A DNA stretch of 64,000 bases, taken from positions 1 through 64,000 of the forward strand of contig JACRHJ010000015.1 in NCBI GenBank assembly GCA_016212105.1. The letters are read 5' to 3'. Both the position numbers and the translations under genes were made by a program. The notes under the pieces were generated by a model, which worked only from the letters and a program-made list of their open reading frames with translations, was not told where the DNA came from and did no database searches. This DNA is from Nitrospirota bacterium (lineage in GTDB: Bacteria > Nitrospirota > JACRHJ01). Shown here piece by piece: positions 51,626 to 60,886 of the stretch; positions within the stretch are counted from its first letter, which is position 1, and the number at the start of each line of letters is the position of its first letter.

Positions 51626-53386
51626 ATGAACAAGCCCAACTTCCTCGCCGGGTCGGTCCTTTTCCACCTGGTCATCACGTTTCTTCTCCTTATATTGCCT
51701 CCCCCTTACCCTAAGCCGCAGTACGGCGACTCCGGCGACGGAACTCCTGTCGTCCTCACAAAGGCCACCTCGCGGGACGTCCCAGACCTGGGCGGCGGCG
51801 ACGGACCTGAGCTTCCAGGCGGCGATTCCGTAACGCCGGCCGGAATGTCCGCACCCGTGCCCGGCGACACTGCCGAGCCCGCCCGCCGCATGAGAGAAAC
51901 CTCCAGCCGGACTCCCGAGCCCCTGCATGTTGACGAAGACGTAAGCCCTGTGGACGCAACCGACAGCACTATGCCGGAGCACGTACAGCCAGTCAGCGGC
52001 CTGCCGCCTGCGGCCCAGCCGCCCGCCGCGCAGCAGGCGGAATTGGTCGCGCCCGTAGCGTCGCCGCCGTCAACGCCCATCACGGCTGGCTCGAATGAGC
52101 ACCCGATAACGTCGCCGGACGGAGTGACCACCGACAGGACGGCGATAGACTTCAAGTACCAGAGGGGCTGGCCGGTGCCCGGCATGGTGCGGGTGAGGGT
52201 CAGGATAAAGGGCCTGGGCCGCTGGCACGCCGAACGGAGCGAGGACTGGATAATAATATCCAACGGCAAGGGCGAGTCGTCCGGCGAGTTCAGCGTCGGC
52301 GTTGACACGTCGAGGCTCGCGCTCGGGTTCTACGAGGGCACGGTCAGCGTGCTCCCCAAGCTCCGAGGCGGGAGCGGCTCCGGCGACTGCGAGATACCGG
52401 TCTCGCTGATAGTGCTCCCCGAAGACAAGGCCAGGCCGGAACTTCCGCACACGTCCTGGGACGGGTACTTGTCCGGCGACTGCAAGGTCTGTCACCTCCC
52501 TAAGGAGCTCCTGCCGTCCGGGGACTTCATGGTGCAGCCGGAGTTCTGCGGGCTGTGCCACAACAAGGCAGGGATGGCGGAGGCGATGCTTGTGGACGGC
52601 ACGGGCCACCCGATGCTTGTAGAGGCGGGTTCGGGCGGGACGAAGACGCCGACATACGGGACTGTCGCCACCGGCCCCAGAAGCAACCGTATGGCCGGCC
52701 ACCTGAAGGACGGGAAGCTCGTCGTATGCGTCACCTGCCACAACGTGATGGAGAAGCCTGGCGACTACGGCCGCGCATGGGAGATGACGACGACGGACGA
52801 CCGCAGGACGTACAGGCTGTACATGGGCGGCTGGTCAGGTATGGGGCATGTCGAGCCGAGTGTGTACGTCACTGACGGCCTGACGCCCAGGCCTAAGATG
52901 CTCAAGTCCGCGAGGGGATACCTCGCGGACCCGTCCGGATATACATACGACGAGACAGAGGGCACGGTAAGGTTCAGGACTGCCCTGAAGCCCGGCGCGA
53001 ACGTGTACGTGACACTCGGCACCCCCTACCTGCGGGTAACTACCGAGGACAACCGGCTCTGCTATGACTGCCACTCCGAGAACACGCACCAGGGCCTTAA
53101 CTGCCTCGACTGCCATGTCGTGCACGGGACGGACAACATAATGGCAGTCCGGCGGACAGTCAGGACTCCGGACAGGGCCTCCCGCAGGGTCGTGTTCAGG
53201 GCGCGGGGCGGAAAAAACTCTTTCGCGGACGGCGACGCCGTCTACGACGGCATCTGCGAGGTCTGCCACACGATGACGAAGCGGCACAGGCGCGGGGCCG
53301 GCTCCACCGTCCATAAAGACGGGAAGGATTACTCCGGCACGGACTGCACCCGCTGCCACCGGCATTCGGACGGCTTTTCCATGTAA
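51626..53386 (+). CDS. TonB-like anchored protein with BACON-like domain and seven haem c motifs
   Basis: The 586-residue protein has one membrane helix at about 7-25 with Ser10 and His14 spaced like the SxxxH motif of TonB that works with ExbB/ExbD. A Pro/Ala-rich periplasmic linker (about 26-170) follows, then a BACON-like beta domain (about 205-265, EDWIIISNGKGESSGEFSV). Last come seven CxxCH haem sites (286, 308, 368, 479, 493, 544, 574), so it is a periplasmic heptahaem cytochrome. The combination is unusual. It starts 18 bp after the HAD gene. Electron transfer is likely; energy coupling to ExbBD is inference. Confidence 0.82.
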   Translation: MNKPNFLAGSVLFHLVITFLLLILPPPYPKPQYGDSGDGTPVVLTKATSRDVPDLGGGDGPELPGGDSVTPAGMSAPVPGDTAEPARRMRETSSRTPEPLHVDEDVSPVDATDSTMPEHVQPVSGLPPAAQPPAAQQAELVAPVASPPSTPITAGSNEHPITSPDGVTTDRTAIDFKYQRGWPVPGMVRVRVRIKGLGRWHAERSEDWIIISNGKGESSGEFSVGVDTSRLALGFYEGTVSVLPKLRGGSGSGDCEIPVSLIVLPEDKARPELPHTSWDGYLSGDCKVCHLPKELLPSGDFMVQPEFCGLCHNKAGMAEAMLVDGTGHPMLVEAGSGGTKTPTYGTVATGPRSNRMAGHLKDGKLVVCVTCHNVMEKPGDYGRAWEMTTTDDRRTYRLYMGGWSGMGHVEPSVYVTDGLTPRPKMLKSARGYLADPSGYTYDETEGTVRFRTALKPGANVYVTLGTPYLRVTTEDNRLCYDCHSENTHQGLNCLDCHVVHGTDNIMAVRRTVRTPDRASRRVVFRARGGKNSFADGDAVYDGICEVCHTMTKRHRRGAGSTVHKDGKDYSGTDCTRCHRHSDGFSM

Positions 53387-53405
53387 TCATATTGGCATCA
53401 TCCTC

Positions 53406-53458
53406 TTGCTCCCCCTCTTAAGATAAGAGGGGGCCGGGGGGGCGTTATGAAGTATCGG
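53406..53458. repeat. Left copy of a 53-bp inverted repeat (family H)
   Basis: It is the reverse complement of 57105-57157 with a single mismatch. It contains CCCCCTCTTAAGATAAGAGG and a G-run. The pair flanks tolC, the adaptor and the ATPase gene. It lies in a 312-bp gap (53387-53698) that otherwise holds an inverted family F copy (53475-53509) and the tolC promoter. Confidence 0.85.
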
Positions 53459-53613
53459 GCACGACGTGTACTTACCAGTCGCCCCGTGTTTGACACGTGG
53501 CCAGGAAGTATGCCTTGCCTGGTTGCCGGATAGCACCAGTTTTTTGCATTATCCTGTAATCTTTTCCGCCACTCCGCACGTCTAAGTTATAAAGCCATAT
53601 CCGCCAAAATATC

Positions 53614-53643
53614 TTGGGGATTTGCGCCATAGTGTAGTATAAT
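53614..53643 (+). promoter_or_regulatory. Possible promoter of the exporter operon
   Basis: A perfect TATAAT (53638-53643) has a poor TTGGGG -35 18 bases upstream. It lies 55 bp before the tolC start. Confidence 0.5.
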
Positions 53644-53698
53644 ATCTGGTCGAATATCAACTTTGCATTAACGGACAATCCCAGGGAGGCCATTTGCC

Positions 53699-55018
53699 AT
53701 GACGCGTCTTCTAAGTACCTGCCTGTCCGTACTCGCGGCGGCCCTGCTCATGGGCGCGCTGCCGGGTACGGCCATTGCTGCGGACATCCCGACAGACCGG
53801 CCGATAGCGTTAGACGAGGCGGTGAACATCGCGCTCGGCGGCCACCCGCGCATCAAGGGCGCGGAGCAGGACGTGGAGGCGGCCCGGCAGGGCGCCCGCA
53901 TCGCCGAGTCGGCCTACTGGCCGCAGTTCAGCTTCGACGTGAGCAGGAACTACATATTCTCCGCGAGACAGGTCCGCTTCGGAGGCACCAACTCTCTGAC
54001 CAAGGCCCATTACATCGCCAACAACTTCACGTTCAACGGGAACTGGACGCTGTTCGACTTCGGCAGGACGTATTACAGCGTCAAGAGCCTGGATGAGGTG
54101 GAGAACTCGCTCATCAAGACGCTCGACTCGACAAGCCAGTCCGTGGCCTACGACGTGATGGACGCTTACTTCGCCCTTCTGAAGGCCCAGAGCCTCGTGA
54201 AGGTCAGCGAGGAGACGCTCGAAGCGGCGAAGAGCCACCTGAAGCAGGCCCAGGCCTTCTACGAGGTAGGAGTGAAGCCGCGGTTCGACGTCACGCAGGC
54301 CGAGGTCGAGGTGAACAGCGCGGCAGTGGCCATCATACAGGCGAACGACGCGGTCAGGTCCGCGCGCGCGACGCTGAACACCAGGCTCGGCGCTGACCCG
54401 CTGACGCCCACCACGGTCGTCGAACAGCCGATGGTCGAGGAGCTGAAGAAGCCGATGGAGGATTACTTCAGGGAGGCTGTGGCCAACAGGCCGGACATAC
54501 AGGCGCTCGAGGCGCAGGTGCGCTCCTCCGAGGCCTCGGTAAAGGCTGTGTGGTCCGGACATCTGCCGACGGTCTCCGCCGGCGCGGCGCTCAACTGGTA
54601 CGACGAGGACCACACCGAGCCGCAGGAGAACCACAACGTCCAGCTTGCGCTGGCCCTGCCGATATTCGAGGGGTTCCGGACGGAGGCCCGTGTCGGGCAG
54701 GCGCGTGCCAATGCGCTTTCCATGAAGTACAAGCTCGATGACACGAAACTCTCTGTCCAGTCGCAGGTGAGCCAGGCGTATATCGCAGTGGAAGACGCGC
54801 GCGCGCGGTTCTCCGCCCTGGAGTCGTCCGTCAACAAGGCCAGGGAGAACCTCGAAATCGCCCAGGGGCGGTACGAGGCCGGGGTTGGCCCGCTTATCGA
54901 GGTCACGGACGCGAGGGTATCCCTCACAAAGGCGCAGACCGACCTTGCGCAGGCGGTGTATGACTACCACTCCGCGTACACATCGCTCCTCCGGAGCGTC
55001 GGGAAGGGCGTGAAGTAA
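53699..55018 (+). CDS. TolC-family outer-membrane efflux protein
   Basis: The 439-residue precursor has a signal peptide of about 27 residues and two OEP repeats of long helices with coiled-coil heptads (LNEAVNIAL...ARQGARIAESAYWPQFSF and YFREAVANRPDIQALEAQV). It would form the trimeric exit duct for the two inner-membrane exporters downstream. GGGAGG precedes the ATG. Only one base separates it from the adaptor gene. Confidence 0.93.
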   Translation: MTRLLSTCLSVLAAALLMGALPGTAIAADIPTDRPIALDEAVNIALGGHPRIKGAEQDVEAARQGARIAESAYWPQFSFDVSRNYIFSARQVRFGGTNSLTKAHYIANNFTFNGNWTLFDFGRTYYSVKSLDEVENSLIKTLDSTSQSVAYDVMDAYFALLKAQSLVKVSEETLEAAKSHLKQAQAFYEVGVKPRFDVTQAEVEVNSAAVAIIQANDAVRSARATLNTRLGADPLTPTTVVEQPMVEELKKPMEDYFREAVANRPDIQALEAQVRSSEASVKAVWSGHLPTVSAGAALNWYDEDHTEPQENHNVQLALALPIFEGFRTEARVGQARANALSMKYKLDDTKLSVQSQVSQAYIAVEDARARFSALESSVNKARENLEIAQGRYEAGVGPLIEVTDARVSLTKAQTDLAQAVYDYHSAYTSLLRSVGKGVK

Positions 55019-55019
55019 G

Positions 55020-56312
55020 ATGAAGAAGGCAGTCATTTCGCTTTTGGCCGTGCTGACCCTTGCCGGTATCGCTTACCTGGTGTTCCAGAAGTTCAAGGGG
55101 CCGGAGGAAAGCGGGTACGTCACCGAGACCATTACAAGGGGTGACATAGTGTCCTCCGTCTCGGCGACGGGCCGCGTGGACCCCAAGGTCTCGGTCCTTG
55201 TCGGCACCGAGGTATCCGGCCCGATACGCGAGATATACGTGGACAACAACTCGGTGGTGAAGAAGGGGCAGGTGCTCCTGAAGCTCGACCAGGAGACGTT
55301 CAAATCGGCGGTTGCGCAGGCGCGGGCAAACCTCAAGGGGGCCGAGGCGAGGCTTCAGGAACAGCTTGCCGGACGCGACATGCAGAGGAGTTCCGTCCTG
55401 ACCGCGCTCGGCCAGAAACAGGCCACACTCGCGAAGGTCAAGGCTTCGTTCGAGCGCCAGAAGGTACTCTTCGGCCGGGGCATCGTGTCCCAGCAGGATT
55501 TGGACAACGCGAAGGAGGCGCTCGACGTCGCCATTGCACAGCATGAGCAGGCGGTGGCCGACAGGGCGAAGGACGGGGTGACGGACGCGCAGATAGAGTC
55601 CGCGCGGGCCGCGGTCGAGCAGGCGAGGGCAGGACTGGTCATCGCGGAGACAAACCTCGGAAAGACCGTGATAAGGGCCCCGATGGACGGCGTCGTGATC
55701 AACAAGAACGTCGAGGTTGGCCAGACCGTCGCGGCAAGCTTCTCGACCCCGGAACTCCTCGACATAGGCGACCTGAAGACGATGGAGGTCGAGGTCTCGA
55801 TAGACGAGGCCGACGTGGGGCAGGTGAAGGTCGGGCAGGACGCCGAGTTTACCGTGGACGCATTCCCGGAGAAGGTGTTCAAGGGCAGGGTGTCCGAGAT
55901 ATACTACGCGCCCATCACCGTCCAGAACGTCGTGACGTATACCGGCATAGTCGAGGTGGACAACCCGGAACTCCTCCTCCGCCCGGGCATGACGGCGAAC
56001 GTCAACGTAATTACGTCGAGGAAGTCCGCCGTCCTGCTGCTGCCGAACGCCGCGCTCCGGGTGGACATGGGCGAGGACGTCAGAAAGAAGAACAAGGTCG
56101 AGGCCGCGCGTGAGGGCAGGACTGTCTGGACGCTCAAGGGCGGCGAGCCCGAGGCGGTGCGAGTCAGGCTCGGCATAACGGACTTCACGAACACCGAGAT
56201 ACTGTCCGGAATGGACGAGGGTGATACCGTGGTAGTGGACGTGAATGACAAGACGTCCGGCGGCAAGGCTTCCGGCGGCTCCGGCGGCCGTCCGCACGGG
56301 ATGAGGTTATAG
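55020..56312 (+). CDS. MacA/HlyD-type periplasmic adaptor (exporter 1)
   Basis: The 430-residue adaptor has one N-terminal membrane helix (about 5-22), a lipoyl/barrel-sandwich domain split by a long coiled-coil hairpin (about 90-220), a beta-barrel (VEVSIDEADVGQVKVGQ) and a C-terminal domain. It would link TolC to the MacB-like permease. It is longer than its paralogue (59645-60886) by a Lys/Arg-rich insert near 355-370. Confidence 0.92.
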   Translation: MKKAVISLLAVLTLAGIAYLVFQKFKGPEESGYVTETITRGDIVSSVSATGRVDPKVSVLVGTEVSGPIREIYVDNNSVVKKGQVLLKLDQETFKSAVAQARANLKGAEARLQEQLAGRDMQRSSVLTALGQKQATLAKVKASFERQKVLFGRGIVSQQDLDNAKEALDVAIAQHEQAVADRAKDGVTDAQIESARAAVEQARAGLVIAETNLGKTVIRAPMDGVVINKNVEVGQTVAASFSTPELLDIGDLKTMEVEVSIDEADVGQVKVGQDAEFTVDAFPEKVFKGRVSEIYYAPITVQNVVTYTGIVEVDNPELLLRPGMTANVNVITSRKSAVLLLPNAALRVDMGEDVRKKNKVEAAREGRTVWTLKGGEPEAVRVRLGITDFTNTEILSGMDEGDTVVVDVNDKTSGGKASGGSGGRPHGMRL

Positions 56313-56314
56313 AG

Positions 56315-57007
56315 TTGATAGAGGTGCGTGACCTCGTGAAGGTATACAGCCTGGGCGACACCGAACTGCGCGCGCTGGACGGCGTCAGCCTGACCGTCGG
56401 GGACGGGGAGTTTGTGGCCGTGATGGGCGCGTCCGGCTCCGGGAAGTCCACGTTCATGAACATGCTCGGCTGCCTGGACAGGCCTACGTCGGGCGAGTAC
56501 CTGCTCGACGGGGTCGCTGTCGGGGGGCTGTCGAAGGACAGGCTGGCCGAACTCAGGAACAGGACTATCGGGTTTGTCTTCCAGGGTTTCAACCTCCTCG
56601 CGCGGACGTCCGCCATCGAGAACGTCGAGCTGCCGATGCTTTACAACGGCATGTCCGCCGGTCAAAGGCGGGAGAAGGCGATGGCCACGCTCGCCGAGGT
56701 CGGGTTGGAGGGGCGCGAGCACCACTTCCCGAACCAGCTTTCCGGCGGCCAGCAGCAGAGGGTGGCGATAGCGAGGGCTCTAGTCAACAGCCCGTCCCTG
56801 ATATTCGCGGACGAGCCGACCGGCAACCTCGACACGAAGACGGGCGGCGAGATAATGCGGATATTCTGCCGCCTCAACGAGGACAAGGGCATAACCGTCG
56901 TCCTCGTGACGCACGAGCTGGACATTGCCGGATACGCCAGACGGCGCATCCATTTCCGGGACGGCCGGGTCGTCGAAGACGACAGAAGCGGCGGCGGCTG
57001 CCGATGA
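56315..57007 (+). CDS. MacB/LolD-type ABC ATPase (exporter 1)
   Basis: The 230-residue nucleotide-binding protein has Walker A GASGSGKST, Q-loop FQGFNLLAR, signature LSGGQQQRVAIARAL and Walker B LIFADEPTGNLD, then the H-loop VTHE. This is the LolD/MacB subfamily. The start is TTG at 56315. Its permease partner begins only at 57335, behind a 327-bp repeat block. Confidence 0.93.
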   Translation: MIEVRDLVKVYSLGDTELRALDGVSLTVGDGEFVAVMGASGSGKSTFMNMLGCLDRPTSGEYLLDGVAVGGLSKDRLAELRNRTIGFVFQGFNLLARTSAIENVELPMLYNGMSAGQRREKAMATLAEVGLEGREHHFPNQLSGGQQQRVAIARALVNSPSLIFADEPTGNLDTKTGGEIMRIFCRLNEDKGITVVLVTHELDIAGYARRRIHFRDGRVVEDDRSGGGCR

Positions 57008-57012
57008 CACTC

Positions 57013-57334
57013 GTCATTCCCGCCCCGGCTTTAGGCATACCGGGGCAGGCTCCAGCGGGAATCCAGGGGTTTCACCGGCAATCCACGGATTCCGGGGTCT
57101 GTCGCCGATACATCATAACGCCCCCCCGGCCCCCTCTTATCTTAAGAGGGGGAGCAATAGGTTGGGGCCAGGTTGTTAAAAAATACGGCGGGCGAAGCTC
57201 GCCATATTTGGCTTCCATCCTTATAGGATCGAGGGGATGCAAGGGGGAACGTTTCCCCCTTGTCCGGGGCCATAATATTTAGTGGCGGGGGCCGCGCCCC
57301 CTTGAGACCGCGCAATACGGAAATTGTTATAACC
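57013..57334. repeat. Repeat block splitting the ATPase and permease genes
   Basis: The block holds an interrupted family A copy (57013-57068), the right 53-bp inverted repeat (57105-57157) and a CAAGGGGGAAC/GTTTCCCCCTTG hairpin (57240-57262). A GGGGGCCGCGCCCCC palindrome (about 57287-57301) follows. Such a block inside an exporter operon may reduce read-through. Confidence 0.8.
57105..57157. repeat. Right copy of the 53-bp inverted repeat (family H)
   Basis: It is the inverted partner of 53406-53458, one mismatch in 53 bp. It lies about 100 bp after the ATPase stop, so homologous recombination could invert the 3.6-kb tolC-adaptor-ATPase segment. Confidence 0.85.
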
Positions 57335-58552
57335 ATGTACATACTCCCGACCGTAAGGATAGCCCTCCGCGCGCTCCGCGTGAACAAGATGCGCTCAGGT
57401 CTTACCATGCTCGGCATAATAATCGGCGTCGCCGCGGTCATAACCATGCTCGCGGTCGGCGAGGGGGCTAGGGCATCGCTCGCCAAGTCCGTACAGTCGC
57501 TCGGTTCGAACCTCGTCCTGATACTCCCGGGCAGCTCGACGTCCGGCGGGGCACGGCTCGGCAGCGGAAACGTCGATACGCTCGTAATAGACGACGTCGT
57601 GGCCATGCGCGAAGACTGCTCGGCCGTGGGCGGGGTCGCGCCCATCGTTCGCGGCTCGGCCCAGGTCGTCTACGCCGACAGGAACTGGAACACCTCGGTC
57701 CTCGGCACAGACGAGTACTTCGAGGTTGTCCGGGACTGGTCCGTGGTAGAGGGCCGCTTCCTTACACGCCAGGACGTGGACGGCAGGACGAAGAACTGCG
57801 TCCTCGGCACGGCAGTGGTGAAGGAGCTTTTCGGCAGCGACGACCCCGTGGGCAGGGTGATAAGGATAAAGAACGTCCCGTTCACCGTCGTCGGCGTCCT
57901 CGCCGAGAAGGGCCAGTCGCCGACCGGTCAGGACCAGGACGACACTATCGTGGTCGCGTATACAACCGCCCAGACGAGGCTCTTCGGTTCGACACGGCTG
58001 AACGCGGTGATGGCCACGGCGAGAAGTTCGGAACTCCTCGACAAAGCAGTGGACCAGATAACGGAGCTTCTGCGGCAGCGCCACAAGATACCGCCCGGCG
58101 AGGACGACGACTTCTCCATAAGGAACCTGACGGAGATGCTGGCCATGGCCGAGATGCAGACGAAGATAATGGCGATATTACTTGGCAGCGTCGCGTCCGT
58201 ATCGCTCCTTGTCGGCGGCATCGGCATCATGAACATAATGCTCGTCTCCGTCACCGAGCGCACCCGCGAGATAGGCATACGCATGGCGGTCGGCGCGAAG
58301 GGCAGGGACATCCTGCTCCAGTTCCTGATAGAGGCGGTCGTGCTCTCGCTGATAGGAGGCCTGATAGGCATCGCGCTCGGGATGGGGTTGTCGGCGCTCA
58401 TCGGGAGGTTCTCGGACTTCGAGACGCAGGTGTCCGTGCTGTCGGTCGTCCTGTCGTTCGGCTTTGCCGCCGCGGTCGGGATATTCTTCGGGTACTACCC
58501 TGCGAGGAAGGCGGCCGCGATGGACCCGATAGTCGCGCTTAGATACGAATAG
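57335..58552 (+). CDS. MacB-like ABC permease (exporter 1)
   Basis: The 405-residue protein has the FtsX/MacB topology: a first membrane helix (about 20-42, LTMLGIIIGVAAVITMLAVG), a large periplasmic domain and three C-terminal helices with IGIMNIMLVSVTERTREIGIRMAVGA. The ATG at 57335 is chosen from the family start; upstream frame is repeat. It completes exporter 1. Confidence 0.93.
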   Translation: MYILPTVRIALRALRVNKMRSGLTMLGIIIGVAAVITMLAVGEGARASLAKSVQSLGSNLVLILPGSSTSGGARLGSGNVDTLVIDDVVAMREDCSAVGGVAPIVRGSAQVVYADRNWNTSVLGTDEYFEVVRDWSVVEGRFLTRQDVDGRTKNCVLGTAVVKELFGSDDPVGRVIRIKNVPFTVVGVLAEKGQSPTGQDQDDTIVVAYTTAQTRLFGSTRLNAVMATARSSELLDKAVDQITELLRQRHKIPPGEDDDFSIRNLTEMLAMAEMQTKIMAILLGSVASVSLLVGGIGIMNIMLVSVTERTREIGIRMAVGAKGRDILLQFLIEAVVLSLIGGLIGIALGMGLSALIGRFSDFETQVSVLSVVLSFGFAAAVGIFFGYYPARKAAAMDPIVALRYE

Positions 58553-58560
58553 CCTATAAT

Positions 58561-58650
58561 GTCATTCCCGCGAAAGCGGGAATCCATTTTAATGCTTAGA
58601 GTCAAAATGGACCCCCGTTTTCACGGGGGTGACAGGCAGGGCCGACACGA
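58561..58650. repeat. Composite family A repeat
   Basis: Family A (58561-58587) runs into CCATTTTAATGCTTAGAGTC and CCCCCGTTTTCACGGGGG, the same composite as at about 28009-28075, then a degenerate B hairpin. It separates exporter 1 from the hydrolase gene. Confidence 0.8.
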
Positions 58651-58714
58651 CGGCCGGCCCCGGCAACTTGGTGTGTGCGCTGTAAACCGCGCCCCAACAG
58701 TAACACGAGGTGAA

Positions 58715-59632
58715 ATGGACACGATAACACACATCCTCGCGGGCGGCGTAATCGCCTACGCAGTGAAGGACAAATACGGAAGGGCGGGCGCGGGCGCGGT
58801 GCTCGCGGCCACGGTCGCGCCGGACCTCGACATGCCGCTCATGCTCGGGGACCAGATCACATACCTTCAGTACCACAGGGTGGTAGGCAACTCGCTGCTC
58901 GGCGTCATCGCCATATCGCTCATCGTGACGCTTGCGGCATACCGGCTCGGGCGTGGCAAGGCAGCAGTCGGGGCGCTCCTCGCGCTGTCCTTCGCGGGCG
59001 TGGGCCTGCACGTCCTTATGGACCTGACGAACAGCTACGGCTGCAAGCTGTTCTGGCCGTTCACCGACAAGTGGTACGCGCTCGACATGGTGTTCATCGT
59101 GGATCCCTTGCTGACCGGCCTGCTCGTGCTCAGCCTGATAATAATGAGGTTCGGCGCTGACCGCACCGGTGTCCTTGTCGGCTGCTTCCTTCTGCTCTTC
59201 TCTTACTGGGGCGTCCGGTACTATGAGCACGGCAAGGCGGTCGACAGGTTCCGGGCAGAGTACCCTAAGGCCGCGAAGATAAGCGCGTTCCCGTCCGCCC
59301 TGGACCCTTTCAGCTGGCACATGGTCGCCGAGGACGAGGACTGGTTCAGGCTGGGTTGGTACAACATCAAGCTGGGCAGGTGGTCCGGCAACGAAGCTAT
59401 AGCCAAGGAGATGGGGAACGACGGTATCAAGGCCGCCCTGGCGTCGGACGCGGGCAGGGTGTTCGTCGAGTTCGCGAGGCACCCGTACATATCGTATGAA
59501 GAACTCCCGAATGGCTGGCTGGTCAACATACAGGACCTCCGTTTCGCCCTCAGGCCGGGGGACCAGAACTTCGTCCTGACACAGCAAGTGGACAAGGGCG
59601 GCAAGGTGACAAAGAGCGAGTTCGAATTCTAA
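58715..59632 (+). CDS. Membrane-bound metal-dependent hydrolase (DUF457/YdjM family)
   Basis: The 305-residue protein has MDTITHILAGGVIAYAV at the start, VAPDLDMP and LHVLMDLTNSYG, the His/Asp pattern of the YdjM/DUF457 family. Four to five membrane helices and a soluble C-terminal domain follow. It is sometimes near LexA-regulated genes but its reaction is unknown. It starts after GAGGTGAA and ends 12 bp before the second adaptor, so it may be co-transcribed with exporter 2. Confidence 0.82.
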   Translation: MDTITHILAGGVIAYAVKDKYGRAGAGAVLAATVAPDLDMPLMLGDQITYLQYHRVVGNSLLGVIAISLIVTLAAYRLGRGKAAVGALLALSFAGVGLHVLMDLTNSYGCKLFWPFTDKWYALDMVFIVDPLLTGLLVLSLIIMRFGADRTGVLVGCFLLLFSYWGVRYYEHGKAVDRFRAEYPKAAKISAFPSALDPFSWHMVAEDEDWFRLGWYNIKLGRWSGNEAIAKEMGNDGIKAALASDAGRVFVEFARHPYISYEELPNGWLVNIQDLRFALRPGDQNFVLTQQVDKGGKVTKSEFEF

Positions 59633-59644
59633 CCCGGAAAAAAC

Positions 59645-60886
59645 ATGATGTCCAGGACAGCGAAGCTTATAGTTATCCTTGTAGTCGCCGCGGCGGTCGC
59701 CGGCGGCGGCTGGTACCTCAAGGGCAGGATGGACAAGCCTGTGCCGGTCAAGACGGCGGTCCTGAAGAGGGGCGACCTGACCGCGACCGTTACCGCGACT
59801 ACCACCTCGACCATAGAGTCCGAGCATAACGTCACGGTCTCCGCACAGAGGATGGGCAGGATAGTCAGGCTGCCGGTCGAGGAGGGCGACTTCGTGAAGG
59901 AGGGCCAGTTGATTGCGGAACTCGACAGGGCGGACGTCCTGGCCGAGCTTTCACAGGCTGGTGCGAACCTCGCGCTGGCGAAGAGCCGCCTGGCCCAGTC
60001 CGAGGCCGGGATGGTCATCGAGAAGGCCACATCCGCGTCCACAGTGGAGGAGGCGAAGTCTGTGCTCAAGGAGTCCGAGGGCAACCTCACCCGCTCGAAG
60101 ACTCTTTTCGAACGCGGTATGATATCCCAGCAGGACAGGGATGCGGCCCAGCGGACATACGACGTGGCGAAGGCGCGGTACGAGTCTGCTATCGCTTCTC
60201 TCGACGTGTCCAAGGTGCGGGAGGCGGAGGTCTCGGCCGCGCGTTCGAGCGTGAAGCAGGCCGCAGCCGCGGTCGAGTCGGTCGAGGTGCAGCTCGGTTA
60301 CTGTACCATAAAGTCTCCCATCGACGGGGTCATATCGAAGCGTCCGGTAGACATCGGCGAAATGGTCAGCCTGGGCTCGGTAATAGTCGAGATGCTCGAC
60401 CCCGAGGACATATATGTCCTGTCCACCATCGACGAGGTGGACGTCTCCAAGCTCAGGGTCGGGATGCCGGTCAAGGTGCACGTCGACGCGCTCCCGGAAA
60501 AACTCCTGGACGCGGAGATAACCAGGATCTCTCCCATAGTGTCCGGCTCCAAGCAGGAGACGCGGACGTTCGAGGTCAGGACGGCATTCCGAGAGGAGGT
60601 CGAGTTCCTTAAACCCGGCATGTCCGCCGACATAGAGGTCATATCCCGCGTGATGAAGGGCATAATCCACGTGCCGGCCCAGGCTGTGCTCGACAGGGAT
60701 GGCAGGAAGCTCGTGTACATTGTGGAAGACGGCAAGGCGAAGCTCGTGCCGGTCACGGTCGGGTACATGAGCTGGAGCGACGCCGAGCTTACCGGCGGCA
60801 TAAAAGAAGGCGACCGAGTGATAACCACGCCGGACGCGTCCGGGCTTAAGGACGGCTCGAAGGTCACGGAGATGCCGGGTCCATGA
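59645..60886 (+). CDS. MacA/HlyD-type periplasmic adaptor (exporter 2)
   Basis: The 413-residue protein has one N-terminal helix (about 6-24), a lipoyl domain with long coiled-coil hairpin (about 95-210), VLSTIDEVDVSKLRVGMPVKV (barrel) and a C-terminal extension. It pairs with the ATPase that starts at 60883 (4-base ATGA overlap). A separate TolC is not encoded here, so it may share the one at 53699. Confidence 0.92.
   Translation: MMSRTAKLIVILVVAAAVAGGGWYLKGRMDKPVPVKTAVLKRGDLTATVTATTTSTIESEHNVTVSAQRMGRIVRLPVEEGDFVKEGQLIAELDRADVLAELSQAGANLALAKSRLAQSEAGMVIEKATSASTVEEAKSVLKESEGNLTRSKTLFERGMISQQDRDAAQRTYDVAKARYESAIASLDVSKVREAEVSAARSSVKQAAAAVESVEVQLGYCTIKSPIDGVISKRPVDIGEMVSLGSVIVEMLDPEDIYVLSTIDEVDVSKLRVGMPVKVHVDALPEKLLDAEITRISPIVSGSKQETRTFEVRTAFREEVEFLKPGMSADIEVISRVMKGIIHVPAQAVLDRDGRKLVYIVEDGKAKLVPVTVGYMSWSDAELTGGIKEGDRVITTPDASGLKDGSKVTEMPGP

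Noticed and set aside
53472-53693. 73-codon minus-strand frame before tolC
   Set aside because: It crosses a repeat and the exporter promoter and has no ribosome site.
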